DNA of 64,000 nt from assembly GCF_003859795.1 (NCBI RefSeq), contig NZ_RQYI01000007.1, positions 23,581 to 87,580 of the forward strand. Reading direction: 5' to 3'. The translations under genes and the position numbers were made by a program. Positions within the stretch are counted from its first letter, which is position 1. Every line of letters begins with the position of its first letter. Below the pieces are notes generated by a model. The model did no database searches, was not told the origin of the DNA, and worked only from the letters and a program-made list of their open reading frames with translations. The stretch comes from Alloprevotella sp. OH1205_COT-284. Its GTDB lineage: Bacteria; Bacteroidota; Bacteroidia; Bacteroidales; Bacteroidaceae. Below, piece after piece: positions 54,842 through 64,000 of the stretch.

Positions 54842-57325
54842 ATGTCTTACTCTCTTCAACAAATAGCGACGCTGATTGGCGCCCGATGCTTCGGCCGTGT
54901 CGAAGCTCAAATCGAATGGTTGCTCACCGACAGCCGTTCGTTGGCTTTTCCCGAAACCACTCTTTTTTTTGCCCTTCGCACACGCACCGGCGACGGTCAT
55001 CGTTATCTCGATGAGCTTTATCGGGGCGGCGTGCGCAATTTCGTGGTAGACACGCTGCCCGACGAACTGCTCGTTCGCATGGGCGATGCCAACTTTCTGC
55101 TGGTCGGCTCGCCGCTCGAATCGCTGCAACGTCTGGCCGAGCAGCATCGGCTTCGGTTTGACATTCCCGTGGTCGGCGTGACCGGTTCCAACGGAAAAAC
55201 CATCGTCAAGGAGTGGATTTATCAACTCCTCATTCCCTCGCAAACCGTGACGCGCAGTCCGCGTTCCTACAATTCGCAGATCGGTGTGCCGCTCTCCGTG
55301 TGGTTGCTCGACGAACACAGCCGCGTCGGCATCTTTGAAGCCGGCATCAGCATGCCGGGAGAAATGGAAGCACTCGGCAGCATCATTCGCCCCACGATTG
55401 GCGTGATGACCAACGTCGGTGCGGCGCATCAGGAGAATTTTGCGAGCATGGAACAGAAATGCAGGGAAAAGCTCCTCCTCTTTCGCAGTGCCGACACGCT
55501 CATCTACAATGCCGACGACGCCTTGGTGCAGACCTGTCTGCCCGAAAGCGGCTTTGAAGGCATCGGTTTGGGGTGGTCGCGCCGCCAAACCGACGCTCCG
55601 CTTTTTGTGGAAATCGAAGTCTGCGGAAACGAGGTGGGCGTGTCTTATCGCTGCCAAACGCAGGCCGTGGCCGGAGGCAAAGAGGTGAAGGGAAATTTCA
55701 GGCTGCCGTTCACCGACGAGGCTTCCGTCGAAAACGCCATTCACACTGCCGCCGTGGGGCTGAGCCTCGGACTTCAACCCGCAGACCTTGCCGAACGCAT
55801 GCCCCTGTTGCAGCCGGTGGCGATGAGGCTCGAAGTGAAGCAGGGGGTGCGCAATCTGACGCTCATCGACGATGCCTACAATTCCGACCCAACCTCCATC
55901 GATATTGCGCTCGACTTCTTGGTGCGGCGCAAAGAGGGACGCCGAACGGTGGTGATTTTGAGCGATTTGCTGCAAACAGGCATTCCCGACGAGGTTCTCT
56001 ACCGCCGCGTGGGCGAACAGTTGCGCATGCGCCGCATAGACCGCCTCATCGGCATCGGCATGCGCATTGGAGCGGCACGCCGCTGTTTTGAGGGGAGGGC
56101 AGAATTTTACGACAGTACGACAGACTTGTTGGAAAGCGGTGTGCTCGACAGTCTCTCGGACGACATCGTGTTACTCAAAGGAGCAAGGCCGTTTCGTTTT
56201 GAACGCATCGCCGACGAGTTGCTCCTAAAAGTGCACGAAACCACGCTCGAAATCAATTTGGGAGCTTTGGGCGACAACGTGCGCTACTATCGCTCTTTCA
56301 TGCGTCCCGAAACGAAGCTCGTTTGCATGGTCAAGGCCGATGGCTACGGCAGCGGCAGCGTCGAAGTGGCACACACGCTCCAAGATTTGGGCGTGGACTA
56401 TTTGGCCGTGGCCGTGGCCGACGAAGGGGCGGAGCTTCGCAAAGCGGGCATCACGGCCGGCATCATCATCATGAACCCGGAGATGAGCGCGCTGCACACC
56501 CTCTTCAAATATCGCCTCGAACCGGAGGTGTACAGTTTTCGGCTGCTCGACGCATTGGTGCAAGCCGCTCGGCAAGAGGGCATCACTCACTATCCCGTTC
56601 ATCTCAAATTCGACACGGGAATGTGTCGTCTCGGTTTTCATCCCGAACGCGACATAGCCTCCCTCATCGACCGCCTGCAATGCCAACAAGCCCTGAGCGT
56701 ACGCTCGGTGTTCTCTCATTTTGTGGGGAGCGACTCTCCCGAATTCGACGATTTTTCCACTCGTCAGTTTGAACGCTTCGACCAAGCCTCCCGACAACTG
56801 CAAGCGGCTTTCTCTCATCGCATTTTGCGCCACATCTGCAACTCGGCCGCGATTGAGCGTTTTCCGGAACGACACTTGGACATGTGTCGCTTGGGGCTCG
56901 GACTTTATGGCGTGAACTCCATAGACAACCGACTGTTGAACAACGTGGCGACGCTACGCACGACAATCTTGCAAATTCGCGAAGCGGAGGCCGGAACGAG
57001 CGTCGGTTACAGCCGCCGCACCCTCCTCGACCGACCCTCGCGCATTGCGGCTCTTCCCATAGGGTATGCCGACGGTCTGAACCGCCATTTGGGCAATAGG
57101 CGCGGCTACTGTTTGGTGAATGGTCGGCCGGCACCCTATGTGGGCAACATCTGTATGGATGTGTGCATGATTGACGTCACCGACGTGTCCTGCAAAGAGG
57201 GCGACAGCGTCGAGATATTCGGCGATCATCTGCCGCTGTCGGTATTGGCCGAACAGTTGGACACGATCCCCTACGAAGTGCTCACCGGCATCAGTCATCG
57301 CGTGAAGCGTGTTTATTTCCAATAA
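54842..57325 (+). CDS. Bifunctional MurF ligase / alanine racemase
   Basis: The 827-residue cytoplasmic protein fuses two steps of D-alanine use in peptidoglycan synthesis. Residues 1 to about 455 are MurF: ATP loop GVTGSNGKTIVKEW near 110-124, then NAIHTAAVGLSLG and DDAYNSDPTSID. Residues about 460-827 are alanine racemase: MVKADGYGSGSVEVAH with PLP lysine K498, SHFVGSD, CRLGLGLYGV and the second-base region VGNICMDVCMIDVTD. The fusion is standard in Bacteroidetes. D-Ala made by one half can feed D-Ala-D-Ala, which the other half attaches. Confidence 0.95.
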   Translation: MSYSLQQIATLIGARCFGRVEAQIEWLLTDSRSLAFPETTLFFALRTRTGDGHRYLDELYRGGVRNFVVDTLPDELLVRMGDANFLLVGSPLESLQRLAEQHRLRFDIPVVGVTGSNGKTIVKEWIYQLLIPSQTVTRSPRSYNSQIGVPLSVWLLDEHSRVGIFEAGISMPGEMEALGSIIRPTIGVMTNVGAAHQENFASMEQKCREKLLLFRSADTLIYNADDALVQTCLPESGFEGIGLGWSRRQTDAPLFVEIEVCGNEVGVSYRCQTQAVAGGKEVKGNFRLPFTDEASVENAIHTAAVGLSLGLQPADLAERMPLLQPVAMRLEVKQGVRNLTLIDDAYNSDPTSIDIALDFLVRRKEGRRTVVILSDLLQTGIPDEVLYRRVGEQLRMRRIDRLIGIGMRIGAARRCFEGRAEFYDSTTDLLESGVLDSLSDDIVLLKGARPFRFERIADELLLKVHETTLEINLGALGDNVRYYRSFMRPETKLVCMVKADGYGSGSVEVAHTLQDLGVDYLAVAVADEGAELRKAGITAGIIIMNPEMSALHTLFKYRLEPEVYSFRLLDALVQAARQEGITHYPVHLKFDTGMCRLGFHPERDIASLIDRLQCQQALSVRSVFSHFVGSDSPEFDDFSTRQFERFDQASRQLQAAFSHRILRHICNSAAIERFPERHLDMCRLGLGLYGVNSIDNRLLNNVATLRTTILQIREAEAGTSVGYSRRTLLDRPSRIAALPIGYADGLNRHLGNRRGYCLVNGRPAPYVGNICMDVCMIDVTDVSCKEGDSVEIFGDHLPLSVLAEQLDTIPYEVLTGISHRVKRVYFQ

Positions 57326-57384
57326 ATCCCGACGCTTGGCCGAGGCCGCCGCACCCGCTCATTGCACTTTTGGCTTCCGCTTCC

Positions 57385-57441
57385 GACAACACCGCTCGCC
57401 AACCGCACCTTGCAAGTTTGCGAGCGGTGTTGTCATTTTTT
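57385..57441 (+). terminator. Rho-independent terminator after murF-alr
   Basis: GACAACACCGCTCGC (57385-57399) pairs perfectly with 57420-57434, followed by ATTTTTTCG. Confidence 0.9.
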
Positions 57442-57505
57442 CGACTAAGGCCTCGGTGAAACACATTTCTTCACAAAGCGATGAGAAAACCTCAAATTTT
57501 ATTCG

Positions 57506-57513
57506 TACATTTG
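57506..57513 (+). promoter_or_regulatory. -7 box of the lysS operon
   Basis: TACATTTG at 57506-57513 fits TAnnTTTG, about 95 bases before the lysS ATG at 57609. Confidence 0.5.
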
Positions 57514-57608
57514 CCACAAATAATATATCACTATAAAACATCGGTCGCCGAAGCAGACGGCCTTCTTTTCGTTATGCTTTCGGCCGCTCGACAATAACCC
57601 ATAACCCT

Positions 57609-59339
57609 ATGAACATCCTTGAACTCAGTGAGCAAGAAATAGCCCGTCGGAACTCTCTCGAAGAAATTCGCGCCTTGGGCATCGATCCCTATCCGGCCGC
57701 CGAATATCCCACCGATGCTTTCAGCCAAGACATCCTCGACAGCTTCGACGACGAAGCCGAACCGAGTAATGTTTGCATAGCCGGCCGTTTGATGAGTCGC
57801 CGTGTAATGGGAAAAGCCACTTTCCTCGAAATTCTCGACTCGAAAGGCCGCATTCAGGTTTACATCAGTCGCGACGACATCTGTCCCGACGAAGACAAAA
57901 CCCTCTATAACACTGTCGTGAAAAAGTTGCTCGACCTTGGAGATTTCATCGGAGTGAAAGGTTTTGTTTTTCGGACGAAAACGGGCGAAATCTCCGTTCA
58001 TGCCCGCGAACTCACACTGTTGGCCAAAAGTATTAAGCCGCTCCCCACTCCCAAAGAGAAAGACGGAGAGGTGTTTGACGCATTTGAAGATCCGGAGTTG
58101 CGCTATCGCCGTCGCTATGTAGACCTCATCGTCAATCCTCACGTCAAGGAAACTTTCCACAAGCGTGCCAAAATCGTGACCACCATGCGCAGCATTCTCG
58201 ATGGTGCCGGCTACACGGAGGTCGAAACCCCCACGCTTCAAAACATACCCGGCGGAGCATCGGCGCGGCCTTTCATCACGCACTTCAACGCCTTGAACCA
58301 ACAGATGTATTGCCGCATCGCAACAGAGCTTTATTTGAAGCGGCTCATCGTCGGCGGTTTCGAGGGAGTGTATGAAATCGGCAAAAACTTCCGCAACGAA
58401 GGCATGGACCGCACCCACAATCCCGAATTTACCTGCATGGAGCTGTATGTGCAGTATAAAGACTACAACTGGATGATGACTTTCACCGAGCAAATGCTCG
58501 AAAAGATCTGCATCGCCGTCAACGGTACGACCGAAACCGTGGTAGATGGTAAGAGCATCAGCTTCAAAGCCCCCTATCGCCGTCTTCCGATCCTCGATGC
58601 CATCAAGGAGCAAACAGGATATGACCTCAACGGCATGAGTGAAGACGAGATGAGAAACGTGGCGAAAAAACTCGGAATCGAAGTGGACGACACGATGGGA
58701 AAAGGCAAACTCATCGATGAAATTTTCGGCGAAACTTGTGAAGGCAACTTCATTCAGCCCACTTTCATCACCGACTATCCCGTGGAAATGTCGCCGCTCA
58801 CCAAAATGCACCGCAGCAAACCCGGATTGACCGAGCGTTTCGAGTTGATGGTCAATGGAAAAGAATTGGCCAACGCCTACTCCGAGCTGAACGATCCCAT
58901 TGATCAGGAAGAGCGTTTCAAAGACCAAATGGCGCTGGCCGACAAGGGAGATGACGAAGCCATGGTGATTGACCAAGATTTCCTCCGTGCCCTTCAATAC
59001 GGTATGCCGCCCACATCGGGCATCGGTATCGGCATTGACCGTTTAGTCATGTTGCTCACGGGCAACACGGCCATTCAGGAAGTGCTCTTCTTCCCGCAGA
59101 TGAAACCCGAAAAACTCCCTGCCAAAGACAAGGCCGAAGCCTATGCGCCTTTCGGCATTGCGGCCGACATCGTTCCCGTGCTTCAAAAAGTGGGCTACTA
59201 TCTCGTGCAGGATCTCCGTGGAGCCAATCCTCAGAAAGTGCAGCAGCAAATCGGCGAAGTGCTCAAAAAATACAAACTCGACATCGAGAAGCCGAGCGTG
59301 GCCGATATTGCGGCATGGGTGGAAGCCATTGGCGAATGA
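57609..59339 (+). CDS. lysS: Lysyl-tRNA synthetase (class II)
   Basis: Charges tRNA-Lys. The 576-residue protein has an N-terminal OB-fold anticodon domain (about 55-165: NVCIAGRLMSRRVMGKATFLEI) and a class II core with motif 1 VETPTLQNIPGGASARPF, motif 2 FRNEGMDRTHNPEFTCMELY and motif 3 GIGIGIDRLVMLLT. The segment KMHRSKPGLTERFELMVNGKE is family-typical. A C-terminal extension of about 70 residues after motif 3 is longer than in E. coli LysS. First of a six-gene run. Confidence 0.96.
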   Translation: MNILELSEQEIARRNSLEEIRALGIDPYPAAEYPTDAFSQDILDSFDDEAEPSNVCIAGRLMSRRVMGKATFLEILDSKGRIQVYISRDDICPDEDKTLYNTVVKKLLDLGDFIGVKGFVFRTKTGEISVHARELTLLAKSIKPLPTPKEKDGEVFDAFEDPELRYRRRYVDLIVNPHVKETFHKRAKIVTTMRSILDGAGYTEVETPTLQNIPGGASARPFITHFNALNQQMYCRIATELYLKRLIVGGFEGVYEIGKNFRNEGMDRTHNPEFTCMELYVQYKDYNWMMTFTEQMLEKICIAVNGTTETVVDGKSISFKAPYRRLPILDAIKEQTGYDLNGMSEDEMRNVAKKLGIEVDDTMGKGKLIDEIFGETCEGNFIQPTFITDYPVEMSPLTKMHRSKPGLTERFELMVNGKELANAYSELNDPIDQEERFKDQMALADKGDDEAMVIDQDFLRALQYGMPPTSGIGIGIDRLVMLLTGNTAIQEVLFFPQMKPEKLPAKDKAEAYAPFGIAADIVPVLQKVGYYLVQDLRGANPQKVQQQIGEVLKKYKLDIEKPSVADIAAWVEAIGE

Positions 59340-59429
59340 GCTTTCGGATCGCCGTGCGCATTGTTTACTCATCAGTCCCCATTATCCTTGCTGTCGTCTT
59401 AGGCGATAGCCACTTCAACGACATCAACC

Positions 59430-60485
59430 ATGCCCAGTTTCAGTTCTTTTTTCGGTTTTGGAGATTCTTATGAGGAGAGTCGAAGTCCGAACGAATTTCC
59501 GGGAGCAATAGCCATTATCGGCAGTGGGTCGTGGGCTACGGCCGTGGCCAAAATCGTGCTCGAAAGCGTGAGCGAGATTTGGTGGTATGTGCGTCGGGAA
59601 GAGAGCATTGCGGAGTTCAAACGTTTGGAACACAATCCTTCGTATCTCACGAGTGTGAAATTCCCGGTCGATCGCATCCGTTTCTCTTCCGACATCAACG
59701 AGATCGCACGAGAGGCCGACACGCTCATTTTCGTCACCCCCTCCCCCTATTTCAAGGCACAGTTGAAGAAGCTGAAAGTCAAACTTCACAACAAGTTTGT
59801 CATGACGGCCATCAAAGGCATCGTGCCCGATGAAAACTTGGTGTGTACGGAGTATTTTCGCACGACTTTCGGTGTGCCCGAAGATCAGCTCCTCGTGCTC
59901 GGAGGCCCCAGCCATGCCGAAGAAGTGGCACTCGGCCGCCTGACCTATCTCACCGTGGGGTGCAGCGACACCGAGCGTGCCCGAATCATGGCCGACCTCA
60001 TTGCCAACGAATACGTCAAAACCACCATTTCCAATGATGTCATCGGCATTGAATATGGCGCGGTGCTGAAAAATGTTTACGCCATTGCCGCCGGAATTTG
60101 TGCCGGTTTGAAATATGGCGACAACTTCCTTTCCGTGTTGCTCTCCGGAGCGGTGCAAGAGATGAATCGTTTTCTCATGGCCGTCCACCCCATAGAGCGC
60201 AACGTGTACGACAGTGCCTATTTGGGCGATTTGCTGGTGACGGCGTATTCCACCTTCTCGCGCAATCGTGTGTTCGGACAAATGATCGGAAAGGGATACA
60301 GCGTGAAGAGCGCGCAGGTGGAGATGGAAATGATTGCCGAAGGCTTTTACGGCGTGAAGTGCATGAAAGACATCAATCGTCGTTATCACGTCAATATGCC
60401 CATACTCGACGCCGTTTACAACATACTCTACGAACGCATCTCTCCCACGATCGAAATCAAACTTCTCACCGATTCGCTTCGATAA
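59430..60485 (+). CDS. gpsA: Glycerol-3-phosphate dehydrogenase, NAD(P)+
   Basis: Makes sn-glycerol-3-phosphate for membrane lipids from dihydroxyacetone phosphate. The 351-residue protein has the Rossmann motif AIIGSGSWATAVAKIV near 27-42, FVTPSPYFKAQL, the catalytic-lysine region EYGAVLKNVYAIAAG and GDNFLSVLLSGAVQE. Length is slightly above the E. coli enzyme. It starts 90 bases after lysS. Confidence 0.95.
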   Translation: MPSFSSFFGFGDSYEESRSPNEFPGAIAIIGSGSWATAVAKIVLESVSEIWWYVRREESIAEFKRLEHNPSYLTSVKFPVDRIRFSSDINEIAREADTLIFVTPSPYFKAQLKKLKVKLHNKFVMTAIKGIVPDENLVCTEYFRTTFGVPEDQLLVLGGPSHAEEVALGRLTYLTVGCSDTERARIMADLIANEYVKTTISNDVIGIEYGAVLKNVYAIAAGICAGLKYGDNFLSVLLSGAVQEMNRFLMAVHPIERNVYDSAYLGDLLVTAYSTFSRNRVFGQMIGKGYSVKSAQVEMEMIAEGFYGVKCMKDINRRYHVNMPILDAVYNILYERISPTIEIKLLTDSLR

Positions 60486-60520
60486 CACAAGGTCTAAACT
60501 TTCTCACATTCCAGCGTGCC

Positions 60521-61906
60521 ATGGCTTTCAACATTCCCCCAACAGACAAAAAGCGCGTCGTGATCGTTGGCGGCGGTTTCGGCGGTCTTAAATTGGCCAA
60601 TCATCTGAAAAAGGCCGATTTCCAAGTTGTGCTGGTCGATCGCAACAACTATCATCAGTTTCCGCCGTTGATCTATCAGATTGCCTCGGCCGGCATCGAG
60701 CCGAGCAGCATCTCTTTTCCTTTCCGCAAGATCTTTCAGCGGCGCGACGATTTTTATTTCCGCATGGCCGAGGTGCGCAGCGTCTTTCCCGAACAGAAAA
60801 TCCTCCAAACCTCAATCGGAAAGGTGAGCTATGACTATCTCGTCTTTGCCGCCGGAACGACCACCAATTTCTTCGGAAACAAAAACGTGGAGGAAAACTC
60901 CATTCCGATGAAGAACGTGAGCGAAGCCATGGGCTTGCGCAATGCACTGCTCGAAAACTTTGAACGCGCCCTCACTTGCTCTTCCGAAACGGAGCGTCAG
61001 GAACTGCTCAATGTCGTGATTGTGGGCGGCGGCGCGACGGGAGTGGAAGTGGCCGGAGCATTGTCGGAGATGAAAAACTACGTTTTGCCCAAGGACTATC
61101 CCGACATGCCGGCCAGTTTGATGAACATTTATCTCATCGAGGCAGGGCCGCGTCTCTTGTCGGCCATGTCGCCCCAAACTTCGGCGCATGTGGAGAAGTT
61201 TTTGCGCCGCATGGGGGTCAATGTGTTGCTCAACAAAATGGTGACCGACTATCGGCATCATCGCGTCGTGCTCAAAGACGGCACGCAGATAGCCACGCGC
61301 ACCTTTATCTGGGTCAGCGGTGTGGCCGGCGAAGCCGTCGGCAATCTTGATGCCAAACACATCGGGCGCGGACGTCGCATCATCGTCGATGCCTACAATC
61401 GCGTCGAAGGGCTCGACGGAGTTTTTGCCATTGGCGATCAATGTATCATGACCGGTGCCGATCCGAATTGGAAGGACGGCCACCCGCAGTTGGCGCAAGT
61501 GGCCATTCAACAGGGGCGGTTGTTGGCGCGAAATCTCAAAGCCGTCGAACGCGGCAAAAAACTCAAACCTTTCCGCTACCGCAACCTCGGCACAATGGCC
61601 ACCGTAGGCCGCAACCGCGCCGTGGCCGAATTTAGCGAAGTCAAGATGGCCGGTTTTTGGGCGTGGATCATGTGGCTCGTCGTGCATCTCCGTTCCATTC
61701 TCGGCATTCGCAACAAGAGCATCGTTTTGTTCAACTGGATTTGGAACTATTTCTCCTACGCCCAATCTCTTCGCTTCATCGTCTATGCCCGCAAGGCCAA
61801 AGAAGTCGTCGATCGTCAAGCCCGACTGGCTTCTCAGCATTGGGGCAACGACTTGATGAGCGAAGGCGTCGATGCCCTCGAAAAGGAGGAAGACGCCTCG
61901 GCTTGA
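60521..61906 (+). CDS. ndh: Type II NADH dehydrogenase (NDH-2)
   Basis: Single-subunit, non-pumping NADH:quinone oxidoreductase at the inner face of the membrane. The 461-residue protein has the FAD motif [20 protein letters not shown], the sequence [17 protein letters not shown] typical of NDH-2, the NADH motif [19 protein letters not shown], and AIGDQC near the second FAD site. A C-terminal amphipathic/hydrophobic region ([16 protein letters not shown]) probably anchors it. ATG 60521 is chosen since it opens the FAD domain; it begins 35 bases after gpsA. Confidence 0.93.
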   Translation: MAFNIPPTDKKRVVIVGGGFGGLKLANHLKKADFQVVLVDRNNYHQFPPLIYQIASAGIEPSSISFPFRKIFQRRDDFYFRMAEVRSVFPEQKILQTSIGKVSYDYLVFAAGTTTNFFGNKNVEENSIPMKNVSEAMGLRNALLENFERALTCSSETERQELLNVVIVGGGATGVEVAGALSEMKNYVLPKDYPDMPASLMNIYLIEAGPRLLSAMSPQTSAHVEKFLRRMGVNVLLNKMVTDYRHHRVVLKDGTQIATRTFIWVSGVAGEAVGNLDAKHIGRGRRIIVDAYNRVEGLDGVFAIGDQCIMTGADPNWKDGHPQLAQVAIQQGRLLARNLKAVERGKKLKPFRYRNLGTMATVGRNRAVAEFSEVKMAGFWAWIMWLVVHLRSILGIRNKSIVLFNWIWNYFSYAQSLRFIVYARKAKEVVDRQARLASQHWGNDLMSEGVDALEKEEDASA

Positions 61907-61979
61907 AAGCGCGCCTCATCGTTGCCGAAACGGCAGGAATGTTTACCTCATTTTATTTCTATCTTATCTTTTTCTTCTT

Positions 61980-62444
61980 ATGTCTTCTCGTGAAACCGAA
62001 GGGCTTCAACATCTCGGAAGCCAAGGCACACAATATCCCACCGATTACGCCCCCGAATTGCTCGAATCTTTTGTCAATAAACACCAAGACAACGACTATT
62101 GGGTGCGCTTCAACTGCCCGGAGTTTACCTCGCTTTGCCCCATCACCGGACAGCCCGACTTTGCAGAAATCCGCATCGCCTACATTCCCGACGTGCGCAT
62201 GGTGGAAAGCAAGAGTTTGAAACTCTATCTTTTCTCTTTTCGCAATCACGGTGATTTCCATGAAGATTGCGTCAATGTCATCATGAAAGATCTCATTCGC
62301 CTCATGGATCCGAAATACATCGAAGTGACCGGTCTTTTCACCCCTCGCGGCGGTATCAGCATTTATCCTTATGCCAACTATGGGCGTCCCGGCACCAAGT
62401 TTGAGGCCTTGGCCGAACATCGCCTCCGGCAACACGATCTTTAA
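61980..62444 (+). CDS. queF: NADPH-dependent 7-cyano-7-deazaguanine reductase
   Basis: Reduces preQ0 to preQ1 in queuosine synthesis. The 154-residue unimodular enzyme shows the catalytic cysteine in [14 protein letters not shown], the family motif [20 protein letters not shown] and a C-terminal [18 protein letters not shown]. The ATG at 61980 fits the family length; the 36 extra upstream codons overlap the NDH-2 gene. No preQ1 riboswitch was recognised upstream. Confidence 0.95.
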   Translation: MSSRETEGLQHLGSQGTQYPTDYAPELLESFVNKHQDNDYWVRFNCPEFTSLCPITGQPDFAEIRIAYIPDVRMVESKSLKLYLFSFRNHGDFHEDCVNVIMKDLIRLMDPKYIEVTGLFTPRGGISIYPYANYGRPGTKFEALAEHRLRQHDL

Positions 62445-62458
62445 TCTCTTATTTTGTC

Positions 62459-62758
62459 ATGCAGCGCGTTTTCCGATTTTTCAAACGTCTTTGGGCAATT
62501 CGCAGTGGTTTAGCCATTGTGATTTTCATCGTTGTGGTCGGATTTCTCGACAACCACAGCATTTACCGCCTCATTTCGCTGTATGCCAAAAACAGTGATT
62601 TGCGAGAACAAATCACTTACTACGAGCAACGATACGAAGAAGACACGAAAGCCCTCGAACTCATCAATTCCTCTCCGGATGCGGTGGTGAAAGTGGCGCG
62701 TGTCAAGCATCGGATGAAAAAAGACAACGAGGATGTCTACATCGTTGTCGAAAAATAA
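62459..62758 (+). CDS. FtsB/DivIC family septum formation initiator
   Basis: The 99-residue bitopic membrane protein has one helix near 16-32 (SGLAIVIFIVVVGFLDN), then a periplasmic coiled coil (LYAKNSDLREQITYYEQRYEED), and a C-terminal ARVKHRMKKDNEDVYIVVE matching the DivIC family. It is a structural part of the divisome with FtsL and FtsQ. It starts 14 bases after queF. Confidence 0.9.
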   Translation: MQRVFRFFKRLWAIRSGLAIVIFIVVVGFLDNHSIYRLISLYAKNSDLREQITYYEQRYEEDTKALELINSSPDAVVKVARVKHRMKKDNEDVYIVVEK

Positions 62759-62795
62759 TTGTTGCTCCGTTTTATCTCTTTTTCAGTTTCCGATC

Positions 62796-63176
62796 ATGCG
62801 TTCGCTCACTCCTTTTCAAAATCTCGTGTTTCAGTTAGGCGGTCTGCTTCTTGTAGCCGGCGCGATACTCCCTCTCGTACCTCCGTTGGCCGGCTATGCG
62901 CCCTATGTTTTCACCTCGGGAGCCTTGATGTTTTCGCCCATGCAGCTGCTTCAACGCTACGAAGGGCGTAGTTTTGTTGTCCGTCGTTTGCGTCGGCAGC
63001 AGATTTTTGCCGCTTTTCTTTTGCTCGTTTCCGCTTGTTTGCTGTTGATGAAGAGTTTCCGTTTGGGCTTCGTCTATGGTGAGGAGTGGAAAGTGGTGCT
63101 GATCATTGCCGCCGTGATCGAACTCTATACGGCTTTTCGCATTCCCCACGAATTGAAAAAAGAAGAGGAAGTTTGA
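62796..63176 (+). CDS. Small integral membrane protein
   Basis: The 126-residue protein has four hydrophobic segments (about 10-28, 33-45, 66-85, 95-112), separated by a basic loop VVRRLRRQQ, and a charged C-terminus. I do not recognise a named family with certainty; similar small four-helix proteins follow divIC genes in Bacteroidales. It begins 37 bases after the divIC gene and is the last gene before a terminator. Confidence 0.75.
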   Translation: MRSLTPFQNLVFQLGGLLLVAGAILPLVPPLAGYAPYVFTSGALMFSPMQLLQRYEGRSFVVRRLRRQQIFAAFLLLVSACLLLMKSFRLGFVYGEEWKVVLIIAAVIELYTAFRIPHELKKEEEV

Positions 63177-63207
63177 CACCGCGTTGTTGCAACGTCACAA
63201 ACATGCA

Positions 63208-63240
63208 GCCCCTGACATTTTTGGATGTCGGGGGCGGTTT
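63208..63240 (+). terminator. Rho-independent terminator of the lysS operon
   Basis: GCCCCTGACAT (63208-63218) pairs with 63225-63235 with one G-T mismatch and is followed by GGTTTTA. Confidence 0.75.
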
Positions 63241-63824
63241 TACATACGGCTTTCGGAGCTTCCTCGTCGGCTGGTCGATTTTTTGCCGATGAAGGTGGGG
63301 GGATCCGAAAAAAACGAAGAGGAGGTGAAACCATCTTTCGTAAAAAAAGCAACTTTCAGCCCCTACCAAGACTTTTTCTTTTTTTTGTCTACATTGTCTA
63401 CACTTCTTTTGTAAGTCGTAGATATGTAGTGTGTTACGAATGTAGACAATGCGGAAATTTATCTACATTCTTCGCAGTAACCTACACGCGGCATCGGGAA
63501 GGCGTGCCGATGTCCGAAAGCTCAACCATGTAGGCCGTGTAGGTTTTTGGAAAAACTGTCTACATTCCTTTTTGTCTGTGTATCATTGACTTAGGTTCTT
63601 TCAATGTATATCGGAAAGTCGCCGTGTACACTTGCATGTTGTTGAATTTCAGAGGCATGCAAGGCGTAGTGTATGTTTTTCGACAATTTTGTGAGATGAT
63701 CATAAGGGAAGCCCGTATAGAGAGCGATTTATCCCCCTAAAAACCACATTTGATGTGTTGTCAAAGGTGCGTTCGTCCACATCACGGAAATCGGATTTGA
63801 CGAGGAGGCTTCTTTTTCAAAAAG
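63241..63824. other. Gene-free region with repeated TGTCTACATT-type motifs
   Basis: No supported gene. Four or more related words occur: TGTCTACATTGTCTACA at 63386-63402, GAATGTAGACA at 63438-63448 (inverted), ATCTACATTC at 63461-63470 and TGTCTACATTCC at 63557-63568. They could be binding sites for a regulator of a gene beyond the right edge or part of a mobile element. Confidence 0.5.
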
Positions 63825-63900
63825 CAAGTCCGAAGTCCCATTATGAAGAACTTCGGGAAAGATTTTTATGCGGTTTTGAAATTTATCGGACAACCAAAAT
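63825..63900. repeat. ~85-bp repeated hairpin element (copy B)
   Basis: Carries TCCGAAG...CTTCGGGA, TTTTTATGCGGTTTT and TTTATCGGACAA, closely matching 45405-45492. It directly precedes the 21-bp tandem array. Confidence 0.6.
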
Positions 63901-63903
63901 TCG

Positions 63904-64000
63904 TTACTTGGAATATTCTACTCGTTGCTTAGAATTTTCTACTCGTTGCTTAGAATTTTCTACTCGTTGCTTAGAATTTTCTACTCGTTGCTTAGAATTT
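63904..64000. repeat. Tandem array of ~21-bp units running off the right edge
   Basis: At least four units of about 21 bases read CGTTGCTTAGAATTTTCTACT. The first (CGTTACTTGGAATATTCTACT) is diverged, later ones are almost identical. Because the array is cut by the window edge its full length is unknown. Confidence 0.9.

Noticed and set aside
61907..61979. A preQ1 riboswitch ahead of queF
   Set aside because: The 73-base gap lacks the C-rich loop and A-rich tail pattern and queF appears to be inside an operon.

Overview
The window looks like chromosomal DNA of a Bacteroidales bacterium, most plausibly a Prevotellaceae or Porphyromonadaceae member; I cannot name the genus from sequence alone. 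The signs are: many promoters of the Bacteroidetes type (TAnnTTTG near -7, often with TTG or TTTG about 20 bases upstream), a MurF-Alr fusion, an LptD-like protein, DUF5606, DUF6965, GSCFA and DUF4369 proteins, a TonB receptor with PnuT, secreted proteases with type IX-style C-termini, and the ilvD-ilvB-ilvN-thioesterase-ilvC order. No rRNA, tRNA, CRISPR array or intact insertion sequence was seen.

Layout. 0-2 kb: an AT-rich membrane protein gene and an AraC-type regulator. 3-6.4 kb (minus): pgi, a HAD phosphatase and dprA, probably one transcript. 6.7-9.2 kb (minus): a four-domain CoA-disulfide-reductase/rhodanese/TusA/DsrE protein. 9.5-12.1 kb: an ECF sigma factor fused through one transmembrane helix to a predicted outer-membrane beta-barrel, then a methyltransferase. 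13-16.9 kb (minus): a thiamine-acquisition operon (TonB receptor, PnuT, thiamine pyrophosphokinase) headed by a TPP riboswitch. 17-32.7 kb: transglutaminase-like and helix-hairpin-helix proteins, a 1386-residue metalloprotease, an HD hydrolase, an LptD-like protein, a lipoprotein, a subtilase and a DUF4369 lipoprotein. 33-37.6 kb: a PiT phosphate transporter, a sugar-kinase-like protein and DUF5606. 38.6-45.2 kb: DUF6965 and the branched-chain amino-acid operon with an embedded acyl-ACP thioesterase. 45.5-51.7 kb: a calcium P-type ATPase, a secreted protein, and an AT-rich pair (C10 protease and DUF5034 lipoprotein). 52.6-57.3 kb: recA, GSCFA, murF-alr. 57.6-63.2 kb: lysS, gpsA, NDH-2, queF, divIC and a small membrane protein.

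The most unusual non-coding signal is a family of five dispersed intergenic elements of about 500 bp (2251-2764, 12344-12856, 28793-29299, 37881-38369, 51864-52372). Each has a leader of 21-bp palindromic tandem units, then an alternating purine-pyrimidine tract, then three hairpin domains built from the word GTGAAGGCAAA and its complement, and (in four of five) a common terminal motif. The most unusual protein is the sigma factor-transmembrane-beta-barrel fusion. A further 21-bp tandem array runs off the right edge of the window.
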